64,000 nt of DNA from Shinella sp. H4-D48 (GCF_022637395.1 NZ_CP093339.1:310001-374000), one strand, 5' to 3'. Shown: positions 42,696-51,965, counted from the first letter of the stretch. Notes: generated from the letters alone by a model not told the origin. Made by a program: numbers and translations.

Positions 42696-44077
42696 CCATC
42701 CGCTCGATCCTCGTTGCCAACCGCGGCGAGATCGCGGTGCGCATCATCAAGGCGGCGAAGGCGCTCGGCATCCGCACCGTGCAGGTCCACAGTGCAGCCG
42801 ATGCCGACATGCTCGCGGTGAAGCTCGCCGACGAAGCGATCGATATCGGATCGCCGGCGCCGAAGAAATCCTACCTGAACATCGAGGCCGTGGTGAATGC
42901 GGCCAAGGCCGCAGGCGTGGATGCCGTGCATCCGGGTTACGGCTTCCTGTCTGAAAACGCCGATTTTGCCGACGCCGTCGAAGCCGCGGGCCTCATCTTC
43001 ATTGGCCCGAAGGGCGATGCGATCCGCCTGCTGGGCGACAAGGTCGCCGCCCGTGCGGTTGCGGCTAAGGCCGGAGTTCCGACGGTTCCGGGCAGTGCCG
43101 GGCGCCTTGCCACGATCGAGGAAGCGCGGGGTGTGGCGGCGAAGACCGGCTTCCCGATCATGATCAAGGCGGCAGCCGGCGGCGGCGGTCGCGGTATCCG
43201 TATCGCCGCCGACCTGGCGGATCTCGAGCGGCATTTCCCACAGGCCTCCGCCGAGGCGCTCGCCGCCTTCGGCGATGGTGGGCTCTATCTCGAGAAAGTC
43301 ATCACCAAGGCGCGGCATGTCGAGGTGCAGATCCTCGGCGACGGCCAGAACTTTATCCATTGCTTCGAACGGGAATGCTCGCTGCAGCGCCGCCGCCAGA
43401 AAGTCTGGGAAGAGGCGCCGTCCTTCCTTCTTCCGGCCGAAGTGCGCGCCAAGCTCTGCGACAGTGCCGTCGCCCTGGCGCGCGAGGTTGCCTATCGTGG
43501 CGCCGGAACCGTCGAATATCTCTATGACGAGACGACACGTGAATTCTACTTCATCGAGGTGAACACCCGCATTCAGGTCGAACATCCGGTGACGGAAATG
43601 ATCACTGGCATCGATCTTGTCGCGGAAATGATCCGCGTCGCCGGCGGCGCGCCGCTTTCAATCCACCAGGCCGATGTCGAGGCGTTCGGCCATGCCATCG
43701 AATGCAGGATCAATGCCGAAGACCCGGCCAAAGGCTTCATGCCGGCGCCCGGTACGATTTCCCGCCTCGTCGTACCGCAGGGCGAGGGCATCCGGTTCGA
43801 TACCATGCTTTACGAAGGTTACACGATCCCGCCGTTCTACGATTCACTCGTTGGCAAGCTCATCGTCTGGGCCGAGACGCGCGAAGCGTGCCTGGAGCGG
43901 CTGCGGCATGCGCTCAGCGGCCTCGTTATCGAAGGCATTCCCACCACGATTTCACTTCACCTGGCGCTTGCCGGCGATGCAAGCGTGGCGCGTGGCGACT
44001 TCGATACCCGCTTCCTTGAACGATGGCTTGAAACGGAATTCGCCGCAAAGACCGGCGCGACGGCGGAGGTTGCCTGA
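42692..44077 (+). CDS. Biotin carboxylase (AccC-like) of the pxp cluster
   Basis: This 461-residue ATP-grasp enzyme has MTIRSILVANRGEIAVRIIK, MIKAAAGGGGRGIRIA and FIEVNTRIQVEHPVTE, all classic biotin carboxylase motifs. It carboxylates biotin on the preceding short carrier. The carboxyl group is probably passed to the PxpB/PxpC pair, whose folds correspond to the carboxyltransferase part of urea carboxylase. It is likely a dedicated paralogue rather than the fatty-acid enzyme. Confidence 0.94.
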   Translation: MTIRSILVANRGEIAVRIIKAAKALGIRTVQVHSAADADMLAVKLADEAIDIGSPAPKKSYLNIEAVVNAAKAAGVDAVHPGYGFLSENADFADAVEAAGLIFIGPKGDAIRLLGDKVAARAVAAKAGVPTVPGSAGRLATIEEARGVAAKTGFPIMIKAAAGGGGRGIRIAADLADLERHFPQASAEALAAFGDGGLYLEKVITKARHVEVQILGDGQNFIHCFERECSLQRRRQKVWEEAPSFLLPAEVRAKLCDSAVALAREVAYRGAGTVEYLYDETTREFYFIEVNTRIQVEHPVTEMITGIDLVAEMIRVAGGAPLSIHQADVEAFGHAIECRINAEDPAKGFMPAPGTISRLVVPQGEGIRFDTMLYEGYTIPPFYDSLVGKLIVWAETREACLERLRHALSGLVIEGIPTTISLHLALAGDASVARGDFDTRFLERWLETEFAAKTGATAEVA

Positions 44078-44952
44078 TGACGACCAGATATTCATTCGGA
44101 GGCGACGAGCACCTGTTCGTCGAATGCAGCGAGGAAATGTCGCTTGAGGCCTTCTTCAAGAGCCTTTCCATGGCCAAAGGCGTGCGCGAAAGCGGCATCA
44201 AGGGCGTAACAGAAATATGCCCGGCAAACGCCTCGTTCCAGATCAAGTTCGACCCTGACATCATCCATCCGGACGATGTCCTGAAGGAGGTCAAGGCCAT
44301 CGAGGGCGCGGCGGCCAAGGCCGAGCCCGTGCTGAAGACCCGCATCGTCGAAATCCCCGTCTTCTACAATGATCCCTGGACACATGAGACGCTGATGCGC
44401 TTTCGCGAGCGCCATCAGGACCCGACGGGAACGGACCTGGACTACGGCGCCCGCATCAACGGCTACGGCTCGGTGGACGATTTCGTCGGTGCCCATTCCG
44501 GCTCGCCGTGGTTCGTCTCCATGGTGGGTTTCGTCGCGGGCCTTCCCTTCATGTATCAGATGGTCGAGCGCCAGCGGCAGATACAGGTGCCGAAATACCT
44601 CAGGCCGCGCACGGATACGCCACGGCTCACTGTCGGCCATGGCGGCTGCTTCGGCTGCATCTATTCGGTGCGCGGTGCAGGCGGCTACCAGATGTTCGGC
44701 ATCACGCCCATGCCGATCTTCGATCCGACCCAGACGACCAGCTACCTGCGCGATTTCATGGTGTTCTTCCGCCCCGGCGACATCGTGAAGTTCAAGCCGA
44801 TCGATCGCGACGCCTATGACCAAGCGGTGGAAGATGTCGACAAGGGGCTGTTTGCCCCGCCAATCCGCGAGGTGACGTTCGATCTGCGCGAATACCAGAA
44901 GGATATCGACGGTACCAACGCCAAGCTGGAGGGTGTGCTCCATGGCCATTAA
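44077..44952 (+). CDS. pxpB: KipI-family 5-oxoprolinase subunit B / carboxyltransferase-like
   Basis: This 291-residue protein has the CT_C_D (KipI) fold: ARINGYGSVDDFV, GSPWFVSMVGFVAGLPFM, KYLRPRTDTPRLTV and YSVRGAGGYQMFGITPMPI. Its ATG overlaps the carboxylase stop by one base. It forms a complex with PxpC. KipI proteins were first described as kinase inhibitors in Bacillus, but the cluster context favours the metabolic role. An N-terminal segment of about 80 residues precedes the core. Confidence 0.92.
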   Translation: MTTRYSFGGDEHLFVECSEEMSLEAFFKSLSMAKGVRESGIKGVTEICPANASFQIKFDPDIIHPDDVLKEVKAIEGAAAKAEPVLKTRIVEIPVFYNDPWTHETLMRFRERHQDPTGTDLDYGARINGYGSVDDFVGAHSGSPWFVSMVGFVAGLPFMYQMVERQRQIQVPKYLRPRTDTPRLTVGHGGCFGCIYSVRGAGGYQMFGITPMPIFDPTQTTSYLRDFMVFFRPGDIVKFKPIDRDAYDQAVEDVDKGLFAPPIREVTFDLREYQKDIDGTNAKLEGVLHGH

Positions 44953-45913
44953 GGTTCTCCACCACGGTCTTGCGACCACCGTTCAGGATCTCGGTCGTCC
45001 CGGCTACTTTCACCTCGGCATTCCGGTCGGCGGTGCGATGGATCGTTACGCAATGCGCGCGGCGAACCTTCTCGTCGGCAATGACGAAGGCGCGGCAGGG
45101 CTCGAAGCCGTGTTCATCGGCCCGAAGCTTGAATTCACCGAGGATGCGCTTGTCGCCGTCACGGGCGCCGACATGCCGGCCAAGGTTGATGGCGTCGCCC
45201 AGCCAGGTTGGACCGCCTTCGAGGTCAAGGCCGGCCAGACGCTGACCTTCGATTTCCTGAAATCCGGTGCGCGCATCTGCATCGCCGTCTCGGGCGGCAT
45301 CGATGTGCCTGAGGCGCTCGGAAGCCGCTCCACGTATCCGATCGGTGCGCTGGGCGGTTTCAACGGCCGTCCCCTGGCCGCTGGCGATGAACTGCCGGTC
45401 GGCAGCGGTAGTCTTGCAAGCGAGGGCAAGAGCGTTCCCGAAGCGATGCGCCGCAAGCCGGGCATGCCCGCGGAGCTGCGCGTTCTGCCCGGCCTCTACT
45501 GGCATCGCGTGACAGAGCAGTCGCAGGAGAACTTTTTCGCCGACGAATGGAAGGTCGCAAACGAGGCGGATCGCATGGGTTACCGTTTCAAGGGCGGCCG
45601 GAAACTCGATTTCGTCGAGCGCGAGCAGCCCTTCGGCGCCGGTTCGGACCCGTCGAACATCGTCGACAGCTGCTACCCCTATGGCTCGATCCAGGTCCCG
45701 GGCGGCACGGAGCCGATCATCCTGCATCGGGATGCCGTATCCGGCGGCGGCTATTTCATGGTGGGCACGGTCATCTCCGCCGACATGGACCTGATCGGCC
45801 AGCTCCAGCCGCACACGCCGACGCGCTTCGTCAAGGTGACGATGGAAGAGGCACTGGCCGCGCGCGGTGACCGCCGGGCAGCGCTGACCCGGTTGCGCGA
45901 AGCGCTGGCATAG
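44942..45913 (+). CDS. pxpC: KipA-family 5-oxoprolinase subunit C / carboxyltransferase-like
   Basis: ATG at 44942 lies inside the pxpB end and gives 323 residues. LATTVQDLGRPGYFHLGIPV, GGAMDRYAMRAANLLVGND and the C-terminal VPGGTEPIILHRDAVSGGGY are the CT_A_B (KipA) signatures. With PxpB it makes the catalytic pair homologous to domains of urea carboxylase/allophanate-type enzymes. It is the last gene of this operon. Confidence 0.93.
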   Translation: MAIKVLHHGLATTVQDLGRPGYFHLGIPVGGAMDRYAMRAANLLVGNDEGAAGLEAVFIGPKLEFTEDALVAVTGADMPAKVDGVAQPGWTAFEVKAGQTLTFDFLKSGARICIAVSGGIDVPEALGSRSTYPIGALGGFNGRPLAAGDELPVGSGSLASEGKSVPEAMRRKPGMPAELRVLPGLYWHRVTEQSQENFFADEWKVANEADRMGYRFKGGRKLDFVEREQPFGAGSDPSNIVDSCYPYGSIQVPGGTEPIILHRDAVSGGGYFMVGTVISADMDLIGQLQPHTPTRFVKVTMEEALAARGDRRAALTRLREALA

Positions 45914-45957
45914 GAGAGGACGATGCGCACCGCCGCTGCACCCGCTTCAAGACAGGG

Positions 45958-45973
45958 CCCGCCACAAGGCGGG
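45958..45973. terminator. Hairpin between convergent pxpC and GntR genes
   Basis: CCCGCC (45958-45963), loop ACAA, GGCGGG (45968-45973) form a 6-bp GC stem directly after the GntR stop on the minus strand and 44 bases after pxpC. There is no T-run; a shared end signal is plausible but unproven. Confidence 0.4.
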
Positions 45974-46990
45974 TCAGTCGAGAACGGGCGTCAGATAGGC
46001 GGCCGTCACGCCCGGGCCGGGAATGATCGCCACGATCTTCATCTGCGCGATGGTGCGGTTGAGGGAGGCTTCCAGATGGGTCGCCATCATGGACACCGCC
46101 GATTCCGTCGCTCCGCGCAGCAGAAGTTCGGCAACCAATCGAAGTTCCGTGATGATCGCGGGATCGCCGGGCAGGCCGAGCCGGCGCAGCAGCCGGTCGG
46201 TCGCCGTCACCGGCAGCAGGTTGTTGCGCACGAGGTCCCTCAGCCGCTCGTTCGGTGCGGCAAGGACGCAGCATTCGATGAACTCGATCTGGATCGCCTC
46301 GCTGTTGCCAAGACCACCAGCGCTGTCTTCCGCAGCGCGCAGCCGCTTCAGAAGAGTCTCCAGCCGCGCCCGGTTCACTGCCGGCGCGCCGAGGCGTATG
46401 GCCGGCGGTTCCAGCATGGTGCGCAACACGAAATGATCCTTCACCGTCTGTGCGGTGAGGGGGCCGGCAATCCAGTGCGAACTCTGGTTCTTGCGCACGA
46501 GCCCGCGCTCGCGCAGGCGCGTCAGCACGTCGCGAACGACGGTGCGGCTGACATTGAAATGGTTGGCGAGTTCCATCTCGACGATGCGATAGCGGCCGAA
46601 GACCACGCAGCCGGCAACATCCGCCTCCACGGTATTGTAGATGCGCTCCCAGGACGAGCGGCTTTGCAGCGCCTCGTCTGCATGACGAGGCACGACGAGG
46701 CCGAGCGCCTTGATATCCGTGCGGATCGGCTCGACACCATCGCCGGGCGGTCCCACCAGGAAGCCGCGGCCGGCGAAGCGATGCACCAGCCCGTCGGCCT
46801 CCAGCGTCTGAAGCGCGCGCTGAACCGGCGCGCGCGACGTCTGCAGAATGTCGGCGATGGGACCTTCCAGCAGCACGAGGCCAGCCGGCAGCGTGCCGGC
46901 TTCGATGTTGCTGCGCAGCACCTCCTCGGCGATTTCGTACCGCTTCTGGCTGCCCGTGGCGGCCTGCTCTTCCTTCATGGATTCCGTCAT
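45974..46990 (-). CDS. GntR-family regulator with two tandem winged-HTH domains
   Basis: This 338-residue protein carries two GntR-type DNA-binding domains. The first is at about 15-80 (LLEGPIADILQTSRAPVQRA and GLVHRFAGRGFLV), the second at about 113-177 (VEMELANHFNVSRTVVRDVL and ERGLVRKNQSSHWI). A helical C-terminal region (about 180-330) resembles an FCD effector domain. Ordinary GntR proteins have one such domain. It diverges from the polyamine-type transporter/imidase cluster and probably represses it. Two copies of TATTGAATACAAA in the divergent region are likely binding sites. Confidence 0.9.
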   Translation of the reverse strand: MTESMKEEQAATGSQKRYEIAEEVLRSNIEAGTLPAGLVLLEGPIADILQTSRAPVQRALQTLEADGLVHRFAGRGFLVGPPGDGVEPIRTDIKALGLVVPRHADEALQSRSSWERIYNTVEADVAGCVVFGRYRIVEMELANHFNVSRTVVRDVLTRLRERGLVRKNQSSHWIAGPLTAQTVKDHFVLRTMLEPPAIRLGAPAVNRARLETLLKRLRAAEDSAGGLGNSEAIQIEFIECCVLAAPNERLRDLVRNNLLPVTATDRLLRRLGLPGDPAIITELRLVAELLLRGATESAVSMMATHLEASLNRTIAQMKIVAIIPGPGVTAAYLTPVLD

Positions 46991-47504
46991 CGCTGGATTT
47001 TCATAACGGGTGCACTGTGCCGCATTCTCCGTCGGAAGAAAAGGATGGCATAAATGATTATTGAATACAAAGTTTGAAATTAGGAAGATCCGCAGAGGCG
47101 CTGTCGTCCCAAGGTCTCGACTGTCGCGCCATCGCGGGTTTCTTCCTCCTGGCTTGCGAATATTGTGCGCAACGGGCGTGTTTCCGCCGTTGCGCGCAGG
47201 CGTGAGCGCTACGTAAACGATATGTCCGCTCGGCCGTTCTGTTGGTTTTCACGCATCAGCACGATGAAACGGAAAATTATAAAAAGTCTATTGAATACAA
47301 AAACCATTCATGGCATGGTTTTGAAATCAAGGTGCCCGTAAGAGGCACCGTAAGCGGAACGAAGTGAAATGTTCAGGAATATCGCTGCGCCACGTATCTG
47401 ACGATGCGTGAACGATGGCTCTTGCTCCTTCGGATGCGTGTCGCATCCGGCGGCGTGCGGAGCTTTGCGCAGAGACATTCCTGGCTCAAACTGGTGGGAA
47501 CAGA
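46991..47504. promoter_or_regulatory. 514-base divergent regulatory region with duplicated TATTGAATACAAA
   Basis: No convincing gene lies here. The 13-mer TATTGAATACAAA occurs exactly at 47059-47071 and 47289-47301, 230 bases apart; its core TTGAATACAA resembles the TTG(T)ATACAA-type sites of FadR-subfamily GntR proteins. The first copy is 69 bases from the GntR start and the second 204 bases from the ATPase start. ACCAT (47303-47307) and ATGGT (47315-47319) form a further inverted pair. AT-rich patches at 47041-47085 and 47270-47305 are probable promoters. Confidence 0.6.
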
Positions 47505-48578
47505 GTGTCATCCGTCCTCCAACTGAAGAATGTGCACAAGGCCTTTGCAGGCGTTCCGGCGCTCGCCGGCATCGATGCATCCCTTGCGAATGATACCTAC
47601 GTCTCGTTGCTTGGCCCCAGCGGCTCCGGCAAGACGACGCTGCTGCGCGTCATCGCCGGCTTCGAGCAGCCGGACAGCGGTGAAATCCTGTTTTCCGGCC
47701 GGCGCATCGATGGCGTTCCGCCGCATGAACGCGGTATCGGCTTCGTCTTCCAGAACTTCGCGCTCTTCCCGCATCTGAGTGTTGCCGAAAACATCGCCTT
47801 CGGCCTGACCAACCGCGCCGTCGATCCGGTGACGGACGCGAAGGTCGTGGCCGGCCGTGTGCGCGATATCATCGGCCTCGTCGGGCTTTCAGGATTGGAA
47901 GACCGCGCCACCACCCAGATTTCCGGCGGCCAGAAGCAGCGCGTGGCGCTTGCCCGCACGCTCGTGACCGAACCGAGCATGGTTCTGCTCGACGAGCCGC
48001 TCGGTGCGCTCGATGCCAACCTGCGCATGCGCATGCGCGGCGAGCTTCGCACCATCCGAGAGCGCTGCGGTGTCACCTTTCTGCATGTCACCGGCTCGGA
48101 AACCGAGGCGCTTGCGATGGGCGACACGGTGCTGGTGCTCGACGCCGGACGTATCGCGCAGTCCACCGATGCCGACACGCTCTACAGCCGTCCGGCCTCG
48201 GCCGATGTCGCGCGCTTTCTCAATTGCTACAACATCTTCCCCGGTGCCGTTTCCGGCGATGCCTTCGCCAGCCCGGTTGGCGCGCTCGCGCTGGGCGGTG
48301 TGAAGCAGACGTCGGGCAATCCGGCATACGCCATCCGCTACGATCGCGTTGCGATCCGCCCCACGGACGCTGCGACAGCGGATGACGAGGTTCGCATCGA
48401 GGCGAGCTTCGTGGCCAGCGAATATTCCGGCGCCGCGATCAACTCCTTCTTCACGCTCGACGACGGCCGCGTCTTCGAGGTGGAAACCCATCTGAGCCAT
48501 GCCGCGCCGGCAACCTATGAGGAGAAGGGCCGCTATGCCCTTGTGTGGAAGCGGGAGGACGCCCTTGTGTTCGTTTGA
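47505..48578 (+). CDS. Polyamine/iron-type ABC transporter ATPase, copy 1 (PotA-like)
   Basis: This ATPase has Walker A GPSGSGKTT, FVFQNFALFPHLSV, signature ISGGQKQRVALARTL and [13 protein letters not shown], then a TOBE-type C-terminal domain. GTG at 47505 is the preferred start (357 residues) because homology begins there; an ATG at 47415 would add 30 residues with no family match. The H-loop reads FLHVTGSETEA, so the usual switch His (TH) is replaced by Gly. It is the first gene of a 12-gene run and duplicates the ATPase at 53268. Confidence 0.87.
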   Translation: MSSVLQLKNVHKAFAGVPALAGIDASLANDTYVSLLGPSGSGKTTLLRVIAGFEQPDSGEILFSGRRIDGVPPHERGIGFVFQNFALFPHLSVAENIAFGLTNRAVDPVTDAKVVAGRVRDIIGLVGLSGLEDRATTQISGGQKQRVALARTLVTEPSMVLLDEPLGALDANLRMRMRGELRTIRERCGVTFLHVTGSETEALAMGDTVLVLDAGRIAQSTDADTLYSRPASADVARFLNCYNIFPGAVSGDAFASPVGALALGGVKQTSGNPAYAIRYDRVAIRPTDAATADDEVRIEASFVASEYSGAAINSFFTLDDGRVFEVETHLSHAAPATYEEKGRYALVWKREDALVFV

Positions 48579-48623
48579 GACCGCCATCGCAGGTCCTGTC
48601 CCCACCCACCCGGAGAATGAGAG

Positions 48624-49529
48624 ATGACGATGGCCGCCACCAGCCATGACACGCCCGTCGAAACGGCGGAGCGTCCCACCCGCAAACAACCCGACCGCAC
48701 CTTTTGGCTGCTCGCCCCCGGTGCGCTCTGGATGTTGCTCTTCCTCGTCGCGCCCATTCTGATGATGGTCTACGTTTCCTTCTGGACGCAGACCACCTTC
48801 AAGATCGAGCCCACGCTGACGCTGAAGAGCTGGATCACCTTCTTCACGTCCGACACCTATCTCGGGGCGCTGTGGACCACGGTGCGCATCTGGCTCATCG
48901 TGCTCGTCTCCACGCTGCTCGTCGGCTATCCGGCGGCGCTGTTCGTCGGACTGTTCGTCAAGAACAAGACCCTGTCGACCGCGCTGCTCGTTCTGTGCGT
49001 CATTCCCTTCTGGACCTCCTTTCTCATCCGTGTGCTGGCCTGGCGGCCGATGCTCGGCAAGGAGGGCGCGATCAACATGATCCTCATGAAGATCGGCGTG
49101 ATCACCCAGCCGATCGAGGTGCTCTTGTTCTCGGAGCTTTCCGTCATCATCGGTATGACGCAGATCTATTGCGTCTTCATGGTCGGTCCCATCGCCTTCA
49201 TGCTGGGCCGCATCGATCCCTCGGTGATCGAGGCTGCGCAGGATCTCGGCGCCGGCTTCTGGCGCATCTTCCGCACCATCATCCTGCCGCTTTCCATGCC
49301 GGGCGTGGTGGTGGGCGCCATTTTCGTCTCCGTCATGGTGCTCGGTGAGTTCGCGACATCCGCCGCGCTTTCCGGCCGCAAGGTCAACCTGCTCGGCAAC
49401 ATCATCGTCACCCAGGTCGGGTCGCTGAAATGGGCCTTCGCCGCCGTCGCCGGCGTGGTGCTGACGATCCTGATGGGCGCCGTCGTCGCCGCCCTGCTGC
49501 GGGTCGTCGATCTCAGGAAGGAACTCTGA
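48624..49529 (+). CDS. ABC transporter permease (PotB-like)
   Basis: This 301-residue inner-membrane protein has a hydrophilic N-terminus of about 30 residues, about six membrane segments and an EAA loop (AQDLGAGFWRIFRTIILPLS). PotB-like permeases import polyamines, amino-acid-like or organic acid compounds. It lies 45 bases after the ATPase and 2 bases before the second permease. Confidence 0.92.
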   Translation: MTMAATSHDTPVETAERPTRKQPDRTFWLLAPGALWMLLFLVAPILMMVYVSFWTQTTFKIEPTLTLKSWITFFTSDTYLGALWTTVRIWLIVLVSTLLVGYPAALFVGLFVKNKTLSTALLVLCVIPFWTSFLIRVLAWRPMLGKEGAINMILMKIGVITQPIEVLLFSELSVIIGMTQIYCVFMVGPIAFMLGRIDPSVIEAAQDLGAGFWRIFRTIILPLSMPGVVVGAIFVSVMVLGEFATSAALSGRKVNLLGNIIVTQVGSLKWAFAAVAGVVLTILMGAVVAALLRVVDLRKEL

Positions 49530-49531
49530 TC

Positions 49532-50377
49532 ATGAACGCTTCCGGCATCAAGTTCGGCCTCGGCGTCTATACCGCGCTGTTCATCGTCTTCCTGTACGGC
49601 CCGCTCGTGGTTCTTGCCATCCTGTCCTTCCAGACCGGACCGGAGGGCGGGCCGCAGTTCCCGATCATCGAATGGTCGACCTACTGGTACAAGCATCTCT
49701 TCGGCCTGACACCACCCTCGCGCATCGCGCCGCTGCCCATCGACCAGGCGCTGTTCCGTTCGCTGGCACTGGCCGTCATGACCATGATCGTCTCCACCGT
49801 GCTAGGCGTCACCGCCGCCCAGGCGTTCCGCAAGAAGTTCCGCGGCTCGGGCGTGATCTTCTATCTTATCGTGCTCGGCATGATGGTTCCGGGCGTGCTC
49901 GTCGGCCTCGGCATGGCGCTGGTCGCCAACACGCTCGGCATCGACCGTCACTGGTGGGGCACGGCCTTCGTGCTTCACGTCGTCTACACGTTCCCCTTTG
50001 CCTTCCTCGTCATGCTCGCAATCTTCAACCGCTTCGATCCGAGCGTGGAGGAGGCTGCGTGGTCGCTCGGCGTTCCCCCGGCCCGAACCTTCCGCAAAAT
50101 CACCTTTCCGCTGATCTTCCCGGGCGTGCTTTCGGCAATGCTGTTCGCCTTCACGCTGTCCTATGACGAGTTCTCGCGCACGCTGTTCGCCTCAGGCCGC
50201 GACCTGACGCTGCCGCTCGCCATCTACGGCACGTTCTCTGTGGAAGTGCATCCGAACGTCTTCGCTTTCGGTGTTCTCACCACGCTGTTCTCCTTCGCGC
50301 TGCTCGGCACCTATGCCGTGCTGATGGGCCTGTCCGTGCGCCGCGCCAAGCGCATGGCCATCCAGGAGGAGGCGTGA
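49532..50377 (+). CDS. ABC transporter permease (PotC-like)
   Basis: From ATG at 49532 the product is 281 residues with about six membrane segments and an EAA loop (AAWSLGVPPARTFRKITFPL). It pairs with the PotB-like subunit. The stop overlaps the next gene's start region (ATG at 50377). Confidence 0.92.
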   Translation: MNASGIKFGLGVYTALFIVFLYGPLVVLAILSFQTGPEGGPQFPIIEWSTYWYKHLFGLTPPSRIAPLPIDQALFRSLALAVMTMIVSTVLGVTAAQAFRKKFRGSGVIFYLIVLGMMVPGVLVGLGMALVANTLGIDRHWWGTAFVLHVVYTFPFAFLVMLAIFNRFDPSVEEAAWSLGVPPARTFRKITFPLIFPGVLSAMLFAFTLSYDEFSRTLFASGRDLTLPLAIYGTFSVEVHPNVFAFGVLTTLFSFALLGTYAVLMGLSVRRAKRMAIQEEA

Positions 50378-51111
50378 TGGCGGGTTCTGCTCTCGTCACC
50401 GGCGCGGGTTCCGGCATCGGCCGCGCCATCGCCCTGAAACTCGCCGCGGAAGGTTATGCGGTCACGGTCAACGACCTCTCTCGCGAACGCGCAGAGTCGG
50501 TCGCCGTCGAAATCCGCGGCTCCGGCGGCAAGGCCGTTGGCGTCGCAGGCGACGTGTCCAGCGAAGCGGATGCCGCCGATATCCATCATGCCGCGGTCGC
50601 CGCGCATGGCGCTGTCGCGCTGCTGGTCAACAATGCCGGCATCGCGCATCAGGCTCTGTTCGAACACCTCGAGGTGGCCGATTTCGATCGCATGTTCGCG
50701 GTCCATGTGCGCGGCACCTTCCTGATGACCAAGGCCGTGCTGCCCGCGATGCTGGCGGCCGGTGAAGGCGTCATCGTCAACGTCGCCTCGCAGCTCGGCC
50801 AGATCGGCGGCGTCGAGCTGGTGCACTATTCCGGCGCCAAGGCTGCGATCATCGGCATGACCAAGGCGCTTGCCCGCGAGGTTTCCGCCCGCGGGGTGCG
50901 CGTGAATGCCGTCGCGCCCGGGCCGATCAACACGCCGCTCGTCATGCAGCTTTCGCAGGAATGGCGCGATGCCAAACGCGCCGGCCTGCCGCTCGGTCGC
51001 TTCGGCGAGCCGGAAGAGGTGGCCCAGACCGTCGCCTTCCTCGCATCCCCCGCCGCCAGCCTTTTCGTCGGACAGACGCTCGGACCGAATTCCGGCGACG
51101 TGATGCTTTGA
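50377..51111 (+). CDS. SDR-family oxidoreductase, copy 1 of the imide cluster
   Basis: This protein of about 244 residues has VTGAGSGIGRAIA, NNAGIAH and catalytic HYSGAK (YxxxK), typical of classical SDRs, with C-terminal GQTLGPNSGDVML. ATG at 50377 follows GGAGGAGG; a GTG at 50374 is possible. Asn after the second strand (VTVNDLSRERA) gives no firm cofactor call. Location inside an importer operon suggests oxidation or reduction of the imported compound. Confidence 0.9.
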   Translation: MAGSALVTGAGSGIGRAIALKLAAEGYAVTVNDLSRERAESVAVEIRGSGGKAVGVAGDVSSEADAADIHHAAVAAHGAVALLVNNAGIAHQALFEHLEVADFDRMFAVHVRGTFLMTKAVLPAMLAAGEGVIVNVASQLGQIGGVELVHYSGAKAAIIGMTKALAREVSARGVRVNAVAPGPINTPLVMQLSQEWRDAKRAGLPLGRFGEPEEVAQTVAFLASPAASLFVGQTLGPNSGDVML

Positions 51112-51125
51112 TACCGGAGAAAACA

Positions 51126-51893
51126 ATGCCTGCAGAAAACAAACGCATCGTCATCGTCACCGGCGCCGGTATCGGCATCGGCGCAGCCACCGCGAAAGCC
51201 TTCGGCGCGCTCGGCGATCACGTCGTCGTCACCGATATCCTGGAAAAGGAAGGCCGCGAGACCGTCGAGACGATTGTCGCTGCCGGTGGATCGGCGGAAT
51301 TCCACAGCTACGATGTCAGATCCACCGCCGCGACGGATGCGCTGGTGTCCGATATCGAGGCGCGGCATGGCCGCATCGACGTGATCGTCGCCAACGCCGG
51401 CATTGCGCATCGCACGCCGCTTGCCGATCTCACCGATGAAAAGTGGGACCTGACCTTCGATATCGATCTGAAGGGCATCTTCCGGCTCGTCCGCGCGGCC
51501 GCACCCGGTATGCGGGCCAGCCGCTCCGGTGCGGTCATCGCGCTCTCCTCCATCATGGGTGTCGCCTATGGCTGGGATGAGCATGTGCACTATTCCGCCG
51601 CCAAATCGGGCGTCGTCGGCCTCGTGCGCGGTCTGGCGGTGGAAATGGCGCGCGACGGCGTGCGCGTGAACGGCATCGCGCCGGGCTACATCCGCACCGC
51701 CCAGCTTCTCTCCGAAGAGAATTCTCTCGGGCCGGCGGGTGCTGAGAAAGCGGCCGAATTCATACCGATGGGACGGCTGGGCACGGGCGAGGACATCGCC
51801 GATGTCGCCGCATTCCTCGCCTCCGACAATGCGAGATACATGACCGGCCAGGTGCTGGTCGTGGATGGTGGCCTGCTGGTGGGCCGGTACTAG
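51126..51893 (+). CDS. SDR-family oxidoreductase, copy 2 of the imide cluster
   Basis: From ATG at 51126, preceded by GGAGA, the product is 255 residues. VTGAGIGIGAATA binds the nucleotide, VVVTDILEKEG places an Asp that favours NAD, NAGIAH follows, and HYSAAK is the catalytic motif. It is only moderately similar to the preceding SDR, so they may catalyse successive steps. Confidence 0.9.
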   Translation: MPAENKRIVIVTGAGIGIGAATAKAFGALGDHVVVTDILEKEGRETVETIVAAGGSAEFHSYDVRSTAATDALVSDIEARHGRIDVIVANAGIAHRTPLADLTDEKWDLTFDIDLKGIFRLVRAAAPGMRASRSGAVIALSSIMGVAYGWDEHVHYSAAKSGVVGLVRGLAVEMARDGVRVNGIAPGYIRTAQLLSEENSLGPAGAEKAAEFIPMGRLGTGEDIADVAAFLASDNARYMTGQVLVVDGGLLVGRY

Positions 51894-51935
51894 CCGCCCC
51901 GAAAGGGCGGGGAACAGGGGCCGCAAAACGGCTCC
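51894..51935 (+). promoter_or_regulatory. Two tandem stem-loops before the binding-protein gene
   Basis: CCGCCC (51894-51899), loop CGAAA, GGGCGG (51905-51910), then GGGGCCG (51917-51923), loop CAAAA, CGGCTCC (51929-51935) with one G-T pair. They lie between the second SDR and the binding protein. This mirrors the double hairpin before the binding protein at 2657. Confidence 0.5.
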
Positions 51936-51965
51936 GGGGAACGACAAACAAACTGGAGAAGAGAT

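Noticed and set aside
44077-45913. KipI/KipA as sporulation kinase regulators
   Set aside because: The setting with pxpA and biotin carboxylase genes in a non-sporulating type of organism indicates a metabolic enzyme complex.
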